Counted from the stretch's first letter, positions 9,211 to 18,852 are shown. The stretch is DNA of 64,000 bases from Pseudomonas sp. BSw22131 (GCF_026810445.1 NZ_CP113949.1:5022001-5086000); one strand, 5' to 3'. The notes: generated by a model not told the origin, from the letters alone. Numbers and translations are program-made.

Positions 9211-9504
9211 ATGCAGGTAGAAAGCTTTTTCGAATGGCTTGGCCAGGCGCTTGGGGCCGTGATCCGTTTCATCGTTGACGGGCTTAGCTGGTTGTTCAAC
9301 GGGTTCACTCATGCAGGTGGCAACTTTGTCGAAGGCATGTCGCGAACCTTGGGTATGGACACTTCACTGATCAGCATCGTGGCGTTGATCATCGGCCTGA
9401 TGTTGCTGTATTCGGCGGTTCGCGCCTTCATGCGCGCCTCGATCATCATGGGCATCATCTGGCTGTTTCTGGGGCTGTGGTTGCTGAGTTGGGTTATTCA
9501 CTGA
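9211..9504 (+). CDS. Small inner-membrane protein, unrecognised
   Basis: 97 residues from the ATG behind AGGAAACAGAT; the in-frame GTG 30 nt earlier has no good ribosome site. An amphipathic N-terminal half (FFEWLGQALGAVIRFIVDGL) is followed by two hydrophobic segments at about 54-70 and 75-94, so a small membrane protein is predicted. It lies on the opposite strand between pbpC and the alpha-2-macroglobulin gene, splitting what is otherwise a pair. No family is recognised. Confidence 0.72.
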   Translation: MQVESFFEWLGQALGAVIRFIVDGLSWLFNGFTHAGGNFVEGMSRTLGMDTSLISIVALIIGLMLLYSAVRAFMRASIIMGIIWLFLGLWLLSWVIH

Positions 9505-9525
9505 TACGCCCATGAACCGGGAACC

Positions 9526-9572
9526 GGGGACAGATTAATTTACGGTGGAGCGTTGTAAATAAATCAGTCCCC
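9526..9572. repeat. 47-bp palindromic element, copy A
   Basis: Begins GGGGACAGATTAATTTACGG and ends AAATAAATCAGTCCCC. The 15-nt ends are inverted repeats of each other with few mismatches. Copy B at 62825-62871 matches it in reverse complement at 43 of 47 positions by my count. Elements with GGGGACAGATTTATT ends often accompany REP-associated tyrosine transposases, but none is present here, so a non-autonomous mobile unit is inferred. Confidence 0.8.
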
Positions 9573-9585
9573 TTCATCCGCGGCC

Positions 9586-9666
9586 CCTGCAGGAGCGAAC
9601 TTGTTCGCGAGGCGGCGTGCCTGACACACCGGATCAAGCCCTCGCCGACAAGTTGGCTCCTACAGA
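9586..9666. repeat. REP pair
   Basis: CCTGCAGGAGCGAACTTGTT followed by CGCGAGG at 9586, and an inverted, degenerate unit (CTCGCCGACAAGTTGGCTCC then TACAG) ending at 9666. They lie between the small membrane protein and the convergent alpha-2-macroglobulin gene, right after the 47-bp palindrome. Confidence 0.75.
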
Positions 9667-9686
9667 ATCGTTGCAGCTCAAATGGG

Positions 9687-12600
9687 TTATTTGCCCTTCA
9701 CCACTAATTGCGCAGGCGCTTCACCCAAAGCCTGCCAGTTGGGGCGATACATCGACTCCACCTGCGGCGGCGGCACACGGTAGATACCGGGTGTCACAGC
9801 GCGGGCCAGGTACAGCAGATCAACCGTGTTGTAGCCCTGCAGATCAATCGCCGCCACGTAGCGGTCATCACGAAACTCCTGGTGTTTGAGCCCCGCGTTC
9901 TCCATGGACTGACGCCACTGTTTAACTGACTCGCTGGCGTCCTCAAGGCTCGCCGCGCTCTGTGCCAGGTTCTGGTTCTCGATCTCAAGACCGGCTGGCA
10001 GCAGATCAACGACCAGCGCATCCGGCACCCGCTCTTTGGATTTCACTTGCAGGTGCACCAGCACCAACTGACCGCTCTTGAGCGCGTTGAGGTTCAGCGG
10101 CTCGCCGTCCATGCCCAGATAATCCCGCTGAATACTCAGGTTCTCGCCACCCGGTGCAGGGGCCTGCACGGGATACCCCGAAATCGTCATCTGTTGGTAC
10201 AAGGTGTCGGCACCGGCGTTCTGCACGGTCAATGGCGACGCCAGCACAGAGCTGTCGAGCTTAACCCCCGGTTGATCGTTGCTCAGCTCGCGGTTCTGGA
10301 CACCGCTGGTCAAGGTCGCCGTCCACTTCGCTTCGGGCTTGCCCAGCAGATCGCGGCCCGCCATGAACAACGCGTTGCGCTCCTGCGTGGACAGATAACC
10401 CGCTGCCGCGACCTGATCGGACAGCGCAAACAGACGCTCCTCGACCTTGTTCTGCGCCAGCTTGTTTTCTTCGAGCAGCGACAGAATCAGTGCCTGGTCG
10501 CGCAGCGGGCTTCCGTAATCGGCCAGCCAGTCGTTGGCCTGCCGTTTGGCGGCCAGCCCGGCCATGAGCGCTTGATCGGCGCGGGGTTTGTCGCCCATTT
10601 TTTCCAGCGCAATGGACAGCTGGATCAAGGGCAGCCCTGAGCGTGCATCCGTGCGGCGATCAAACAGACTTCGCAGCGCGCCCAGCGGCGCTTGCTGGCT
10701 GCGTGACAACACCAGCCCCGCATAAGCCTGAACGGCGAAACGCGTATGTTCGGCGTTTTCGCTGTAGTTGACCTCAATCTGATTGCGCTCCTGCAAGTAA
10801 CGCAGCAGCCGCTCGTTGGCCTTCTTCAGCGCATCCGGCGGCACCGCAAAGCCTTGCTCGCGCGCGCGCAGCAGGAAATCAGTGACGTAGGCCGTCAGCC
10901 AATACTCTTCCTCCCCATCGGCACCCCACAAACCGAAGCTGCCGTTGTAGCGCTGCATCCCGATCAAACGCTCGATGCCCAATTCGATCTTGCGCTTGCG
11001 CACCGCGTCGGGTTCGCCGTCCAGACCCAGTCGCTTGAGCACGGACGCATCGGCGTACAACGACGGATACAGCCCGCTCGCGGTTTGCTCAAGACAGCCA
11101 TAAGGGTAAGCCTTGAGCGCCCGGATCTGCTCGCCAAGGTTTAGCGGCGGTCGGCTTGAAATAGACAACAGCGCTTCACGCCCCGCAGGTTCAAACGCTT
11201 GCAGCGCGCCCTCGGGCAACGTCCACGCCTGATCCTTGAGCACGGCCCGGTATTGCCTGAGCATTGCCGGGTACGCAGGGCGCACGCCCAACGTCCATTC
11301 ACGACTGAACGGCGGCAACGTTTCACCCGGCAGTTCCAGGCCCTGCACTGTCACTTTGATTCGCCCCTGACCGAAGCCACCTTGCGCCCGCACAGGTATC
11401 TGCAAGGTGGTGCGCTGCCCTTGAGCCAGTTGGAGGGTCTTGATGTTGTCGCCATTGGTCAGGCTAAGTTGCCCTTCAGCGCTGACCTGAACACTCAGCT
11501 TTTGCGCCTTGCCGGACAGGTTCGACACATCCAGCGCCACCCGGGTCTGGTCGCCACCGGCCATGAAGCGCGGCGCTGACAGCTCGGCAATCAACGGCGC
11601 AGCCACAACGGTTTTGGCTTCGGCCATGCCGTACCGGTCATCCGTCCAGACCTGGGCCATGATCCGCAGTTCGCCATTGAAATCCGGAATATCGACACGG
11701 ACTTCTCCGTTGCCTTCGCCATCGAGCTTCACCGGCACGCTTTGCAGCGCGACGATGTTCACGCTGGTCTGCGGACGTTTGCCGCCTTTGGCCAGCGCGG
11801 CATCGCCACCAAACGCCAGGCTCGCCAGACGATGCCCTCCGGCTTCGATCAACTGCCCGTAAATGTCCAGTTGATCGGCGCCGTATGCCTTGCGCCCAAA
11901 CAGGCTGGCGAACGGATCAGGGGTTTTGTATTCGGTGATATTGAGGATGCCAACGTCCACGGCGGACACCAGCACGCGGGCGTTGGCCGGCACTGAACCG
12001 TCGGCGTTCCTGGCGTTGATCTTGAGGGTAAGCGGTTGCTGTGGACGCATTTTCTCAGGTGCCGTGACCGTCAGCGCCAGCTTGCGCTGCGAGCGGTCCA
12101 GCGGCACATGCAATACACCCACCGCGCGTTTGGGCGTGACATTGGCCTTGCGCTCGCCTGGCCGAATCACCAACGCGCTGATGTACAGATCGTGCCGCGC
12201 CCACGCTTTGTCCAGCGGGATATCGAACGCCTTGCCCTCGGCAGGCACGTCGACTTCCTGCCACCACAGCGGACCTTCGCTGGACTCAACCAATAGGTAG
12301 CCCTTGCCGGGCGAAGGCGGCGTGACCGTCACTTTCACTGTGTCGCCTTCGGAATACGCCGCTTTGTCCAGCGCCAGCTTGACCTGGTCCGGACGGACCG
12401 CACCGCCCTCGGCGTTGTCCTGCCACCGATAGCCTGCCCAGAACCGCACACTGCTGATCAGCCCTGTAGCCGGGTCTTCGACCTCTACACGATATGGGCC
12501 CCACTCCACCGGAAAGCTGATTTTGGCGGTCGAGTCCTTTTTGACGCTGACCGTTTCCTCGCTCAGATTGAGGAACTTCTCGTTGTAGTGATTGCTCCAG

Positions 12601-14603
12601 CCATCGCTGTCCGAATAACTCCAGTAGTAGTCACGGCGCTCGCGGATCAGCCGCACTTTGAGATTTTCGGCAGCGAGCTTGTGGCCTTCTCTGTCAGCCA
12701 TCAGCAGTTCGAACTCGACCGGACCATCGCCATCGGTGGCTTCGCCGTCGAACAGCCCGCGCAACCCTGGCATTTGCTCGGCTGGCCACACCGGCTGAAT
12801 CAAACGCCGGGTGATCGGCCGACCGCCTGACTCTTGCAGACTGGCCTGCAGGATCAGTTGCAGCGGCGAAAGCGCCTTCGCCCACTGGCTGTCGATGCTC
12901 AGCGCCAGCTCGCCGTTTGCATCGAGGGTGCTTTCTTCGATCTCCAGATCCTGGCTCAGCTCTTCTTCGGTGATCGAGCCAAACTGGTAACCCGGCAGCC
13001 CTGGCACTGCATCACGCAACGGTCGCACGTACAGTTGACCGGTCAGGCGATTGCCCGAAGCTGGCGCGCCATAGAGGTAGCGGCCGTTAATCGCAACGTC
13101 GAACGGGGCATCGGGAGCAAGCGGCGCATCGCTGCCTTTGAGTTCAAGGGCCATGCGTTCGGGCAGAAAGTCCTCAACCTGAAACTCGTACATCTGCGGC
13201 TTGCCGTCGCCCAGGTCGAACACCAATTGCCAGCGCCCGGTCGGCGCTTCGTCTGACAGCTGCAATTGATATTGGTAGAGCGCGGTGTCGTCGGCTTCCC
13301 ACACGAATTTACGACTGACCTGTTCGTCCGGGCGACGCACTTCCACCGTGATCGGTTGTGGCTTGACGGTTTTGCCATCGCGGTCGCGCAGCAGGCCGTT
13401 GAGCAGCACCACTTCGCCTGGGCGATACAGGTCGCGCGGACCGAAGATGAAGAACTGCAGAAAATGGTCTTTCGGACCTGTGATGTCGAACTCGGCCAGA
13501 TCGAGCGCAGAACCGTTCATACGCAGCAAACTGGTTTGCTCGCCCTGGTGCGCCAGCAGCACTTGGGCGTTAGCGGGCAGTGGCAGTTCGGCATGGCCTG
13601 CGTTGTCGGTCTTGCCCTGGCCAACCACTCGGCCCTTGTCGTCGTACAAGGCGAGATCGATGGCGCTCAGGGCTTTGCCGCCTTCGAGTGCCTGAGTGAA
13701 CACGTCCAGACGATTAGCGTAACGGTGCACAGACACGCCAATGTCACTGAGGGTGAACAGCGTCGCTGGCTGCGAGTAATTGTAGGTCCCCGAAGCACGC
13801 ATTACGGCCAGATACACGCCCGGCTGTTGCAAGGGCTTGAGGCCGGCAATCGGCAGCAGCACGGTTTCCCGCGTGTTGCGCGCCGGATTCAGATCGAAGC
13901 GGCCGCCGTAGACCAGATCGGCCATTGGCAGCAGCTCTTGGGATTCGTAGCTTTGCAGGCTGGATGAACCTTCCCAGGAACTGAGGAAGGCTGGAAGCGA
14001 CTCCGGTTTGATGCGGAAAAACTCGACATCGACTTTGTCGACGTTCAGCGCGATGACTGGCAGGCCCTCAGCGAGGCGCGTCGGAAGCAGGCTGCCACGG
14101 CTGGCAAAACCAACGGTTGCCTGTAGATCGGCCGTTTCGAGGCGCGTGGAGTATTCAGCGGCCAGCGTGTTTTTGTTGATTGCGATAAGGCCAGCGTCGA
14201 CCGTCAGCACCAGTTTGCGCTTGGGCTCAAGGTGACGCAGGCGCAGCTCCATGAGGTTGTCGGACAGCTCCCAGGCGCCATCGACCTTGCCGTTGGTGCT
14301 GTCGACGAGGTGCACTTTTTCAGCGAATTTCTGCTCGGGATCCAATGGCACGGAGAAACTCAATGACAGCGTGCTGGCGCCATCGAGCTGCACTTCCGAG
14401 ACGTCGACGACCGTCAACTCACGCCCGGCGTAGCGCTGGCTCAACGCGGCAAGATCAACAGCCGGCTTGGGCTTGTTGGTCTCGACCGCAGGCGCTTGCG
14501 GGGTAGCAGCGGAAACAGGCACGGCCGCTTTGTCTGAGGTGGATGAATCGCAGGCACTCAGCAGTACCAGCGCACAAGCCAGGAACAATCCTTTGTAAAG
14601 CAT
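9687..14603 (-). CDS. Bacterial alpha-2-macroglobulin, lipoprotein (YfhM-like)
   Basis: 1638 residues, the normal size for bacterial A2M. The signal peptide ends in lipobox LLSAC, so the protein is predicted to be anchored in the periplasm. The thioester motif GCLEQ is intact near residue 1167, within YPYGCLEQTASGLYPSLYA. It is preceded by MG-type beta domains and the FRPGEVVLLNG-like region (here YRPGEVVLLNG), and followed by the alpha-helical thioester domain. Family knowledge: such proteins trap attacking proteases through the reactive thioester, protecting the periplasm, and are functionally tied to PbpC-mediated wall repair. Start is ATG with a weak GATGAG upstream. Confidence 0.93.
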   Translation of the reverse strand: MLYKGLFLACALVLLSACDSSTSDKAAVPVSAATPQAPAVETNKPKPAVDLAALSQRYAGRELTVVDVSEVQLDGASTLSLSFSVPLDPEQKFAEKVHLVDSTNGKVDGAWELSDNLMELRLRHLEPKRKLVLTVDAGLIAINKNTLAAEYSTRLETADLQATVGFASRGSLLPTRLAEGLPVIALNVDKVDVEFFRIKPESLPAFLSSWEGSSSLQSYESQELLPMADLVYGGRFDLNPARNTRETVLLPIAGLKPLQQPGVYLAVMRASGTYNYSQPATLFTLSDIGVSVHRYANRLDVFTQALEGGKALSAIDLALYDDKGRVVGQGKTDNAGHAELPLPANAQVLLAHQGEQTSLLRMNGSALDLAEFDITGPKDHFLQFFIFGPRDLYRPGEVVLLNGLLRDRDGKTVKPQPITVEVRRPDEQVSRKFVWEADDTALYQYQLQLSDEAPTGRWQLVFDLGDGKPQMYEFQVEDFLPERMALELKGSDAPLAPDAPFDVAINGRYLYGAPASGNRLTGQLYVRPLRDAVPGLPGYQFGSITEEELSQDLEIEESTLDANGELALSIDSQWAKALSPLQLILQASLQESGGRPITRRLIQPVWPAEQMPGLRGLFDGEATDGDGPVEFELLMADREGHKLAAENLKVRLIRERRDYYWSYSDSDGWSNHYNEKFLNLSEETVSVKKDSTAKISFPVEWGPYRVEVEDPATGLISSVRFWAGYRWQDNAEGGAVRPDQVKLALDKAAYSEGDTVKVTVTPPSPGKGYLLVESSEGPLWWQEVDVPAEGKAFDIPLDKAWARHDLYISALVIRPGERKANVTPKRAVGVLHVPLDRSQRKLALTVTAPEKMRPQQPLTLKINARNADGSVPANARVLVSAVDVGILNITEYKTPDPFASLFGRKAYGADQLDIYGQLIEAGGHRLASLAFGGDAALAKGGKRPQTSVNIVALQSVPVKLDGEGNGEVRVDIPDFNGELRIMAQVWTDDRYGMAEAKTVVAAPLIAELSAPRFMAGGDQTRVALDVSNLSGKAQKLSVQVSAEGQLSLTNGDNIKTLQLAQGQRTTLQIPVRAQGGFGQGRIKVTVQGLELPGETLPPFSREWTLGVRPAYPAMLRQYRAVLKDQAWTLPEGALQAFEPAGREALLSISSRPPLNLGEQIRALKAYPYGCLEQTASGLYPSLYADASVLKRLGLDGEPDAVRKRKIELGIERLIGMQRYNGSFGLWGADGEEEYWLTAYVTDFLLRAREQGFAVPPDALKKANERLLRYLQERNQIEVNYSENAEHTRFAVQAYAGLVLSRSQQAPLGALRSLFDRRTDARSGLPLIQLSIALEKMGDKPRADQALMAGLAAKRQANDWLADYGSPLRDQALILSLLEENKLAQNKVEERLFALSDQVAAAGYLSTQERNALFMAGRDLLGKPEAKWTATLTSGVQNRELSNDQPGVKLDSSVLASPLTVQNAGADTLYQQMTISGYPVQAPAPGGENLSIQRDYLGMDGEPLNLNALKSGQLVLVHLQVKSKERVPDALVVDLLPAGLEIENQNLAQSAASLEDASESVKQWRQSMENAGLKHQEFRDDRYVAAIDLQGYNTVDLLYLARAVTPGIYRVPPPQVESMYRPNWQALGEAPAQLVVKGK

Positions 14604-14724
14604 GAGGCACTCATCGGCGGCAGTTCAGAAGGAGGAAGTTATAGCACCTGAATACGCTTTTTGGCGCTCGGCGAGCGGATAGACCCTGGGTTTGTGGCTT
14701 TGTTCTCAGGATTGACAGTCAGGG

Positions 14725-14753
14725 CCTTCGCGGGCAAGCCGCAATCGCGAAGG
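14725..14753. repeat. Small palindrome upstream of the MATE gene
   Basis: CCTTCGCG and CGCGAAGG flank a 13-nt loop in the 231-nt gap upstream of the MATE gene. It looks like one degenerate REP half-unit. No other feature was recognised in that gap. Confidence 0.5.
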
Positions 14754-14834
14754 GTCGGGTTGTATCTCAAGCGCAATCTGCGACAGCACCACCTGTATCA
14801 TCCCGCTACAATGCCGGCCTTCCCGGGAGCTTGC

Positions 14835-16175
14835 ATGTCTGATTTTGCCAACGACTGGCGTCACCGTCCTACGCACAAACGCGTATGGGGGCTGGCGGCG
14901 CCGATGATTTTGTCGAGCGTTTCCGTGCCGCTCGTGACGCTGGTGGACAGCGCCGTGATTGGTCATCTTCCTCACGCGCATCAGCTGGGCGCTGTGGCGG
15001 TAGGTGGGACGCTTTACAGTTTTCTGGCCTGGGCCATGGGCTTTTTGCGTATGGGCACCACCGGCTTTGCTGCGCAGGCGGCGGGACGCAGCGACGGCGC
15101 CATGTTGCGCCAGATACTGCTGCAAAGCCTGCTGCTGGCACTGGGCTTTTCACTGTTGCTGGGGCTGATCGGATTGCCGTTTCTGCATCTGGCTATCCAG
15201 ATGATGCAGCCCTCCGAAGACCTCAACACGCTGACCCAAACCTTCTTCCACACCCGGCTGTTCGGTCTGCCCGCAGCGCTCGCCACTTATGCGCTGGTGG
15301 GCTGGTTCCTCGGCACTCAAAACGCACGTGCCTCCCTGGCGATCTTGCTGACCACTAACCTCGTCAACATCGTCCTGAATCTCTGGTTCGTGCTGGGCCT
15401 GGACTGGGGTGTGGTCGGTTCGGCGCGCGCCTCGGTGACTGCAGAATGGCTGGGAGCGCTACTGGGTCTGGCGCTGACCCAAAAAGCACTCAGGGCCTTC
15501 CCCGGTCAGGTCGCGTGGGCCGCACTGCAACGCTGGCAGAGCTGGCGCCCTTTGCTGGCGGTCAATCGCGACATTTTCATTCGCAGTCTGGTGCTGCAAT
15601 CAGTGTTTTTCCTCATCACCGTACAAGGCGCCCGACTGGGCGATGCCACGGTGGCAGCCAATGCGCTGTTGCTTAACGGGCTGCTGCTGACCGCACACGC
15701 GCTGGACGGACTCGCCCATGCCGTTGAGGCGCTGTGCGGACATGCGATTGGCAGCCACGACCGCGAGGCACTCCGGCGCTCCATGAACGTCGCGGGCGGC
15801 TGGTCGTTGATCTGCAGCCTCGTGTTCGCCGGATTTTTCCTGTGCTTCGGCCACCTGTTCATATCGATGCAAACCAACATCAAGGAGGTGCGCCAAATCG
15901 CGTTCGCGTACCTCCCATATCTGGCAGCGCTACCGTTGGTGGCAGTCTGGAGCTACTTGCTGGACGGTCTGTTCATCGGCGCCACGCGGGCGAAGGACAT
16001 GCGCAACACCATGCTGCTAAACGTGGTGCTGATCGCACCGTTTGCCTGGCTGAGCATGGGTTTCGGCAATCACGGCCTGTGGCTGACCTTTCTGCTGTTC
16101 ATGGCCCTGCGCGGCGCGACGCTGGGTTATGTCGCCTGGCAACTCAATCGCAGCGGTGAGTGGTTCAAGCCATAA
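14835..16175 (+). CDS. MATE family exporter (DinF-like)
   Basis: 446 residues, about 12 hydrophobic segments, typical for a MATE cation-drug antiporter of the inner membrane. The N terminus HKRVWGLAAPMILSSVSVPL is characteristic of the DinF subgroup. The start is taken at the ATG that gives MSDFANDWRHRPTHKRVWGL. The longer in-frame opening from 14661 adds residues with no family likeness. No LexA box was found upstream, so SOS control as for E. coli dinF is not indicated. Substrate unknown. Confidence 0.9.
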   Translation: MSDFANDWRHRPTHKRVWGLAAPMILSSVSVPLVTLVDSAVIGHLPHAHQLGAVAVGGTLYSFLAWAMGFLRMGTTGFAAQAAGRSDGAMLRQILLQSLLLALGFSLLLGLIGLPFLHLAIQMMQPSEDLNTLTQTFFHTRLFGLPAALATYALVGWFLGTQNARASLAILLTTNLVNIVLNLWFVLGLDWGVVGSARASVTAEWLGALLGLALTQKALRAFPGQVAWAALQRWQSWRPLLAVNRDIFIRSLVLQSVFFLITVQGARLGDATVAANALLLNGLLLTAHALDGLAHAVEALCGHAIGSHDREALRRSMNVAGGWSLICSLVFAGFFLCFGHLFISMQTNIKEVRQIAFAYLPYLAALPLVAVWSYLLDGLFIGATRAKDMRNTMLLNVVLIAPFAWLSMGFGNHGLWLTFLLFMALRGATLGYVAWQLNRSGEWFKP

Positions 16176-16207
16176 CCCGCATTTAGCAGCCTTCAACGGG
16201 CAAGGGA

Positions 16208-17101
16208 TCAGCGGTTGCCAGACACCGACGAGACCTGCACCTGATCCTGCGCATGGATAAACGCTGCGACCTCATCCAGCACCGGCGCCAGGAAACGCAG
16301 CGGTCGTGCGAATGCGCCGACCAGCGTGCCGTGGTTGGTGCGCGAAAAGTACAGCTCCCGCACCGACACGCCTTGATCGCGCAGGCGCGTCGCCATACCA
16401 CCCGTGTTGCGTGCGGGGTTGACCAGCGTGTCGTCCGTCGAAGCTATCAACAGCGCGGGGGGAGAGGCCGCACTGACGTGATTGATCGGCTGTGAATCGG
16501 GCGGCGAGTTGGGAAAGTAGAACACCGGCTTCACGTCAGGGTTCTCGATGGGCAGAAAGTCGTAGGGGCCGGCAAGACCGATCCAGCCCTTGAACGAGGA
16601 AGGCTGCATGCCCGCAGCCGCCAGCCATTCAGGATCAAGCGCCAGCATCGCCGCGTTGTAAGCCCCGGCGCTGTGACCCATCACATAAAGCTTCGACGGG
16701 TCACCGCCATATTGAGCGATGTGCTTACGCGTCCAGCCCACGGCCTGCGCGCTGTCTTCGAGCAACCCTTGATAATGCACCTGCGGATAAAGACGGTAGT
16801 CAGCCAGCACGGCAACGATTCCTCGAGACGCGAGCGCCTCTCCGACGAAGGCATAGTCGCCCCGGTCTCCGCTGTTCCAGCTGCCACCATAGAAAAACAC
16901 CACCACAGGGGCATCCGGTGCGACGTGTCTGGGCGTATACACATCAAGCTTGTTGCGTGGGTCCGGACCATATGCCACACCGGATACTTGGGTGAACGTG
17001 CTCTGCGGCGTAAATGCATTGAGCATCTTCAGGGGCGAGCAGCCCATTAACAGTGTCATCAGCCAGCCGGTCACCAGGGTTTTGAGCGCCACTTTAATCA
17101 T
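16208..17101 (-). CDS. Alpha/beta hydrolase, predicted lipoprotein
   Basis: 297 residues. A signal peptide with Cys at about 21 (TLLMGCSPL) suggests export and lipid attachment. The fold is a carboxylesterase/BD-FAE type: VVFFYGGSWNSGD for the oxyanion loop, nucleophile Ser in VMGHSAGAYNA, Asp in STDDTLVNP and His in RTNHGTLVG. It lies 71 nt downstream of the VgrG gene on the same strand and is probably co-transcribed with it. The Sec-type lipoprotein signal argues against it being a T6SS-delivered effector. Substrate is unknown. Confidence 0.87.
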   Translation of the reverse strand: MIKVALKTLVTGWLMTLLMGCSPLKMLNAFTPQSTFTQVSGVAYGPDPRNKLDVYTPRHVAPDAPVVVFFYGGSWNSGDRGDYAFVGEALASRGIVAVLADYRLYPQVHYQGLLEDSAQAVGWTRKHIAQYGGDPSKLYVMGHSAGAYNAAMLALDPEWLAAAGMQPSSFKGWIGLAGPYDFLPIENPDVKPVFYFPNSPPDSQPINHVSAASPPALLIASTDDTLVNPARNTGGMATRLRDQGVSVRELYFSRTNHGTLVGAFARPLRFLAPVLDEVAAFIHAQDQVQVSSVSGNR

Positions 17102-17172
17102 CGTCCAGTCTCGTCAAAGCGGCGCTCAACGCCAAGCCCGCTTACGATTACGACTGCCACCACGACCAATAG

Positions 17173-18633
17173 TTACGAGGTTTTTCCGTCATTCTGACCA
17201 CCCAGGGTTGGGCTGTCTGGCGCCTGATCATTAACAGGGCCATGCGCCGTCAGCACGATAGTGGGACTGGTCAGTGTCACGTCGTCACCGCTGATCCTGA
17301 CGTGACTGCCGCCAACGCTGAGGCTCAGCTCATTGGAGCTGCCGAGTTGCAGCGTGAATCCGTCGAGATGAATATGCCCGGTATCGCCCAGCACATCCTG
17401 GCGATCAAGCCGGGTGGTGACGCCGTTTTGCGCTGTAACAAACGCCTGCGTGTGGGCCATTGTCGAGGTGTCGGCGTCACAGACAACCGCCATGATTTCG
17501 GGACGGTCGGGATCGCCCTCGACAAAGCTCACCACAACTTCCATCCCGCCTTCCCATAGCCTGTCCGGCTGATCCAGCTTGCTGTCCACCGGTATCCAGC
17601 AATCGTTGTAGCGCGACCCGTCGCCTTGATCCCCCCACTCGAAACGCACCTTGATGCGACCCTCATGATCGCGCGGCACTTCGTCGAACGAGGCGCCCAC
17701 CACGCGGGCTCGGTGCAGGCCAATCTTGCGCGGCTCGGAGAGCGGCTTTGCCGGCTTCAGTCCGCAGGAGGCCTGCTGACCCGAAAAGGCGTTCAGGTAG
17801 GCCGGCGCAAAAGCTCCCATCTTGAACACCGGCTGGAGACCCCAGTGCCGAACATCGGTCAGCAGCCAGGCTTGATTGCACTGAAGGTCGGGGTGTCCGG
17901 TCATCGGCAATTGCATGCCCGCGCGCACAAATGGCAACGCGCTGGCGCCCCTGATTCGCAATGCAGGACGCTGCTCACCGGCATTCTCGGGGCTGGAAGG
18001 AATGACCTCGAAGCGAGTGATTTCCCCGCGCGCCGCCTGGCTTTCGAAATGTGCAGCGGCGGTCCGGCGGGTGTGCCTCATCTCGTCACTAAAGACCAGC
18101 AAATGGTTGGCAGTGGAATGCTCGAAGTAATAAACGATGCCCTCTTGCCTGCACAGCCGCTCAAGCAGCTGCAGATCGGTTTCTCCATGCTGGGCGCAGA
18201 ACGCCAGTTCCTCATACTGACGGTTCAGGTCAAAAGCGTAGTCAACCTCATGAATACCGTGCTCACGCAACACTTTGCGAATGATCGAAGCAGCCGGCAT
18301 GTTCTGGAAAATCCGCTGATTGGAGCGGTGCGCAAGGGAGCCCATTCGCGGGCCGAGCGTGATCTGGTAGTGCGCAGGCCCCGGCCCGGTATTGCTGCGA
18401 CCTATGTTCTGGATCTGCGCGTGAAAACCAACCCCCGGCACTTTCGAACTCAGGTACACGTCACTGAACAGACACTGCTGCACGTTCAGCTCCTGATGCA
18501 GACTCACGGCCTGCACCTCGAACAGAAACGGACGGCTGAGAGCCTCTTGGCCTTTGAAAGTCATCACGTCCAGGGAACGGGGAAAGGCAATTGAATCCAG
18601 ACGAAAGTGGCAGTGATGCTCGGTGATGGACAT
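17173..18633 (-). CDS. Type VI secretion tip protein VgrG (short, orphan)
   Basis: 486 residues, shorter than typical 600-700-residue VgrGs. The gp27-like hub is recognisable (GQEALSRPFLFEV; LLERLCRQEGIVYYFEH). The gp5 OB region follows with DHEGRIKVRFEWG, and MEVVVSFVEGDPDRPEIMAVV ends it. Only a short beta-spike remains (about 410-486), and there is no C-terminal effector extension. No tssA-M genes occur in this window, so it is an orphan tip that would depend on a T6SS elsewhere. The following gene is a lipoprotein esterase rather than a recognised adaptor or effector. Confidence 0.92.
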   Translation of the reverse strand: MSITEHHCHFRLDSIAFPRSLDVMTFKGQEALSRPFLFEVQAVSLHQELNVQQCLFSDVYLSSKVPGVGFHAQIQNIGRSNTGPGPAHYQITLGPRMGSLAHRSNQRIFQNMPAASIIRKVLREHGIHEVDYAFDLNRQYEELAFCAQHGETDLQLLERLCRQEGIVYYFEHSTANHLLVFSDEMRHTRRTAAAHFESQAARGEITRFEVIPSSPENAGEQRPALRIRGASALPFVRAGMQLPMTGHPDLQCNQAWLLTDVRHWGLQPVFKMGAFAPAYLNAFSGQQASCGLKPAKPLSEPRKIGLHRARVVGASFDEVPRDHEGRIKVRFEWGDQGDGSRYNDCWIPVDSKLDQPDRLWEGGMEVVVSFVEGDPDRPEIMAVVCDADTSTMAHTQAFVTAQNGVTTRLDRQDVLGDTGHIHLDGFTLQLGSSNELSLSVGGSHVRISGDDVTLTSPTIVLTAHGPVNDQAPDSPTLGGQNDGKTS

Positions 18634-18807
18634 GAATAAGACGGCCTTGGCGGTTAAGCGCGAAATGGCCGGCGATTCTGCCGCACAAGTGCCACCGCAA
18701 AGCGGCGCGAAAGAGGAATAGGACGTTGCCTACAGGACAAAAGGATTAGGCACACAAACCACAGTGAGCAGGTAAACCTACATCGCTGAAACGGTGCATC
18801 AGGGCAT

Positions 18808-18835
18808 AAAAAAACGGGTCACAGGGACCCGTTTT
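18808..18835 (-). terminator. Rho-independent terminator of speA
   Basis: Read on the minus strand just after the speA stop: AAAACGGGTC, a 5-nt loop and GACCCGTTTT with further T residues. A 10-bp stem plus a T tract makes a convincing intrinsic terminator. Confidence 0.9.
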
Positions 18836-18852
18836 CAAGACGACCTACACGG

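Noticed and set aside
14790..14834. Possible LexA box (CTGTATCATCCCGCTACA) upstream of the DinF-like MATE gene
   Set aside because: The right half lacks the CAG at the required spacing (CTG-N10-CAG), so it does not match the LexA consensus.
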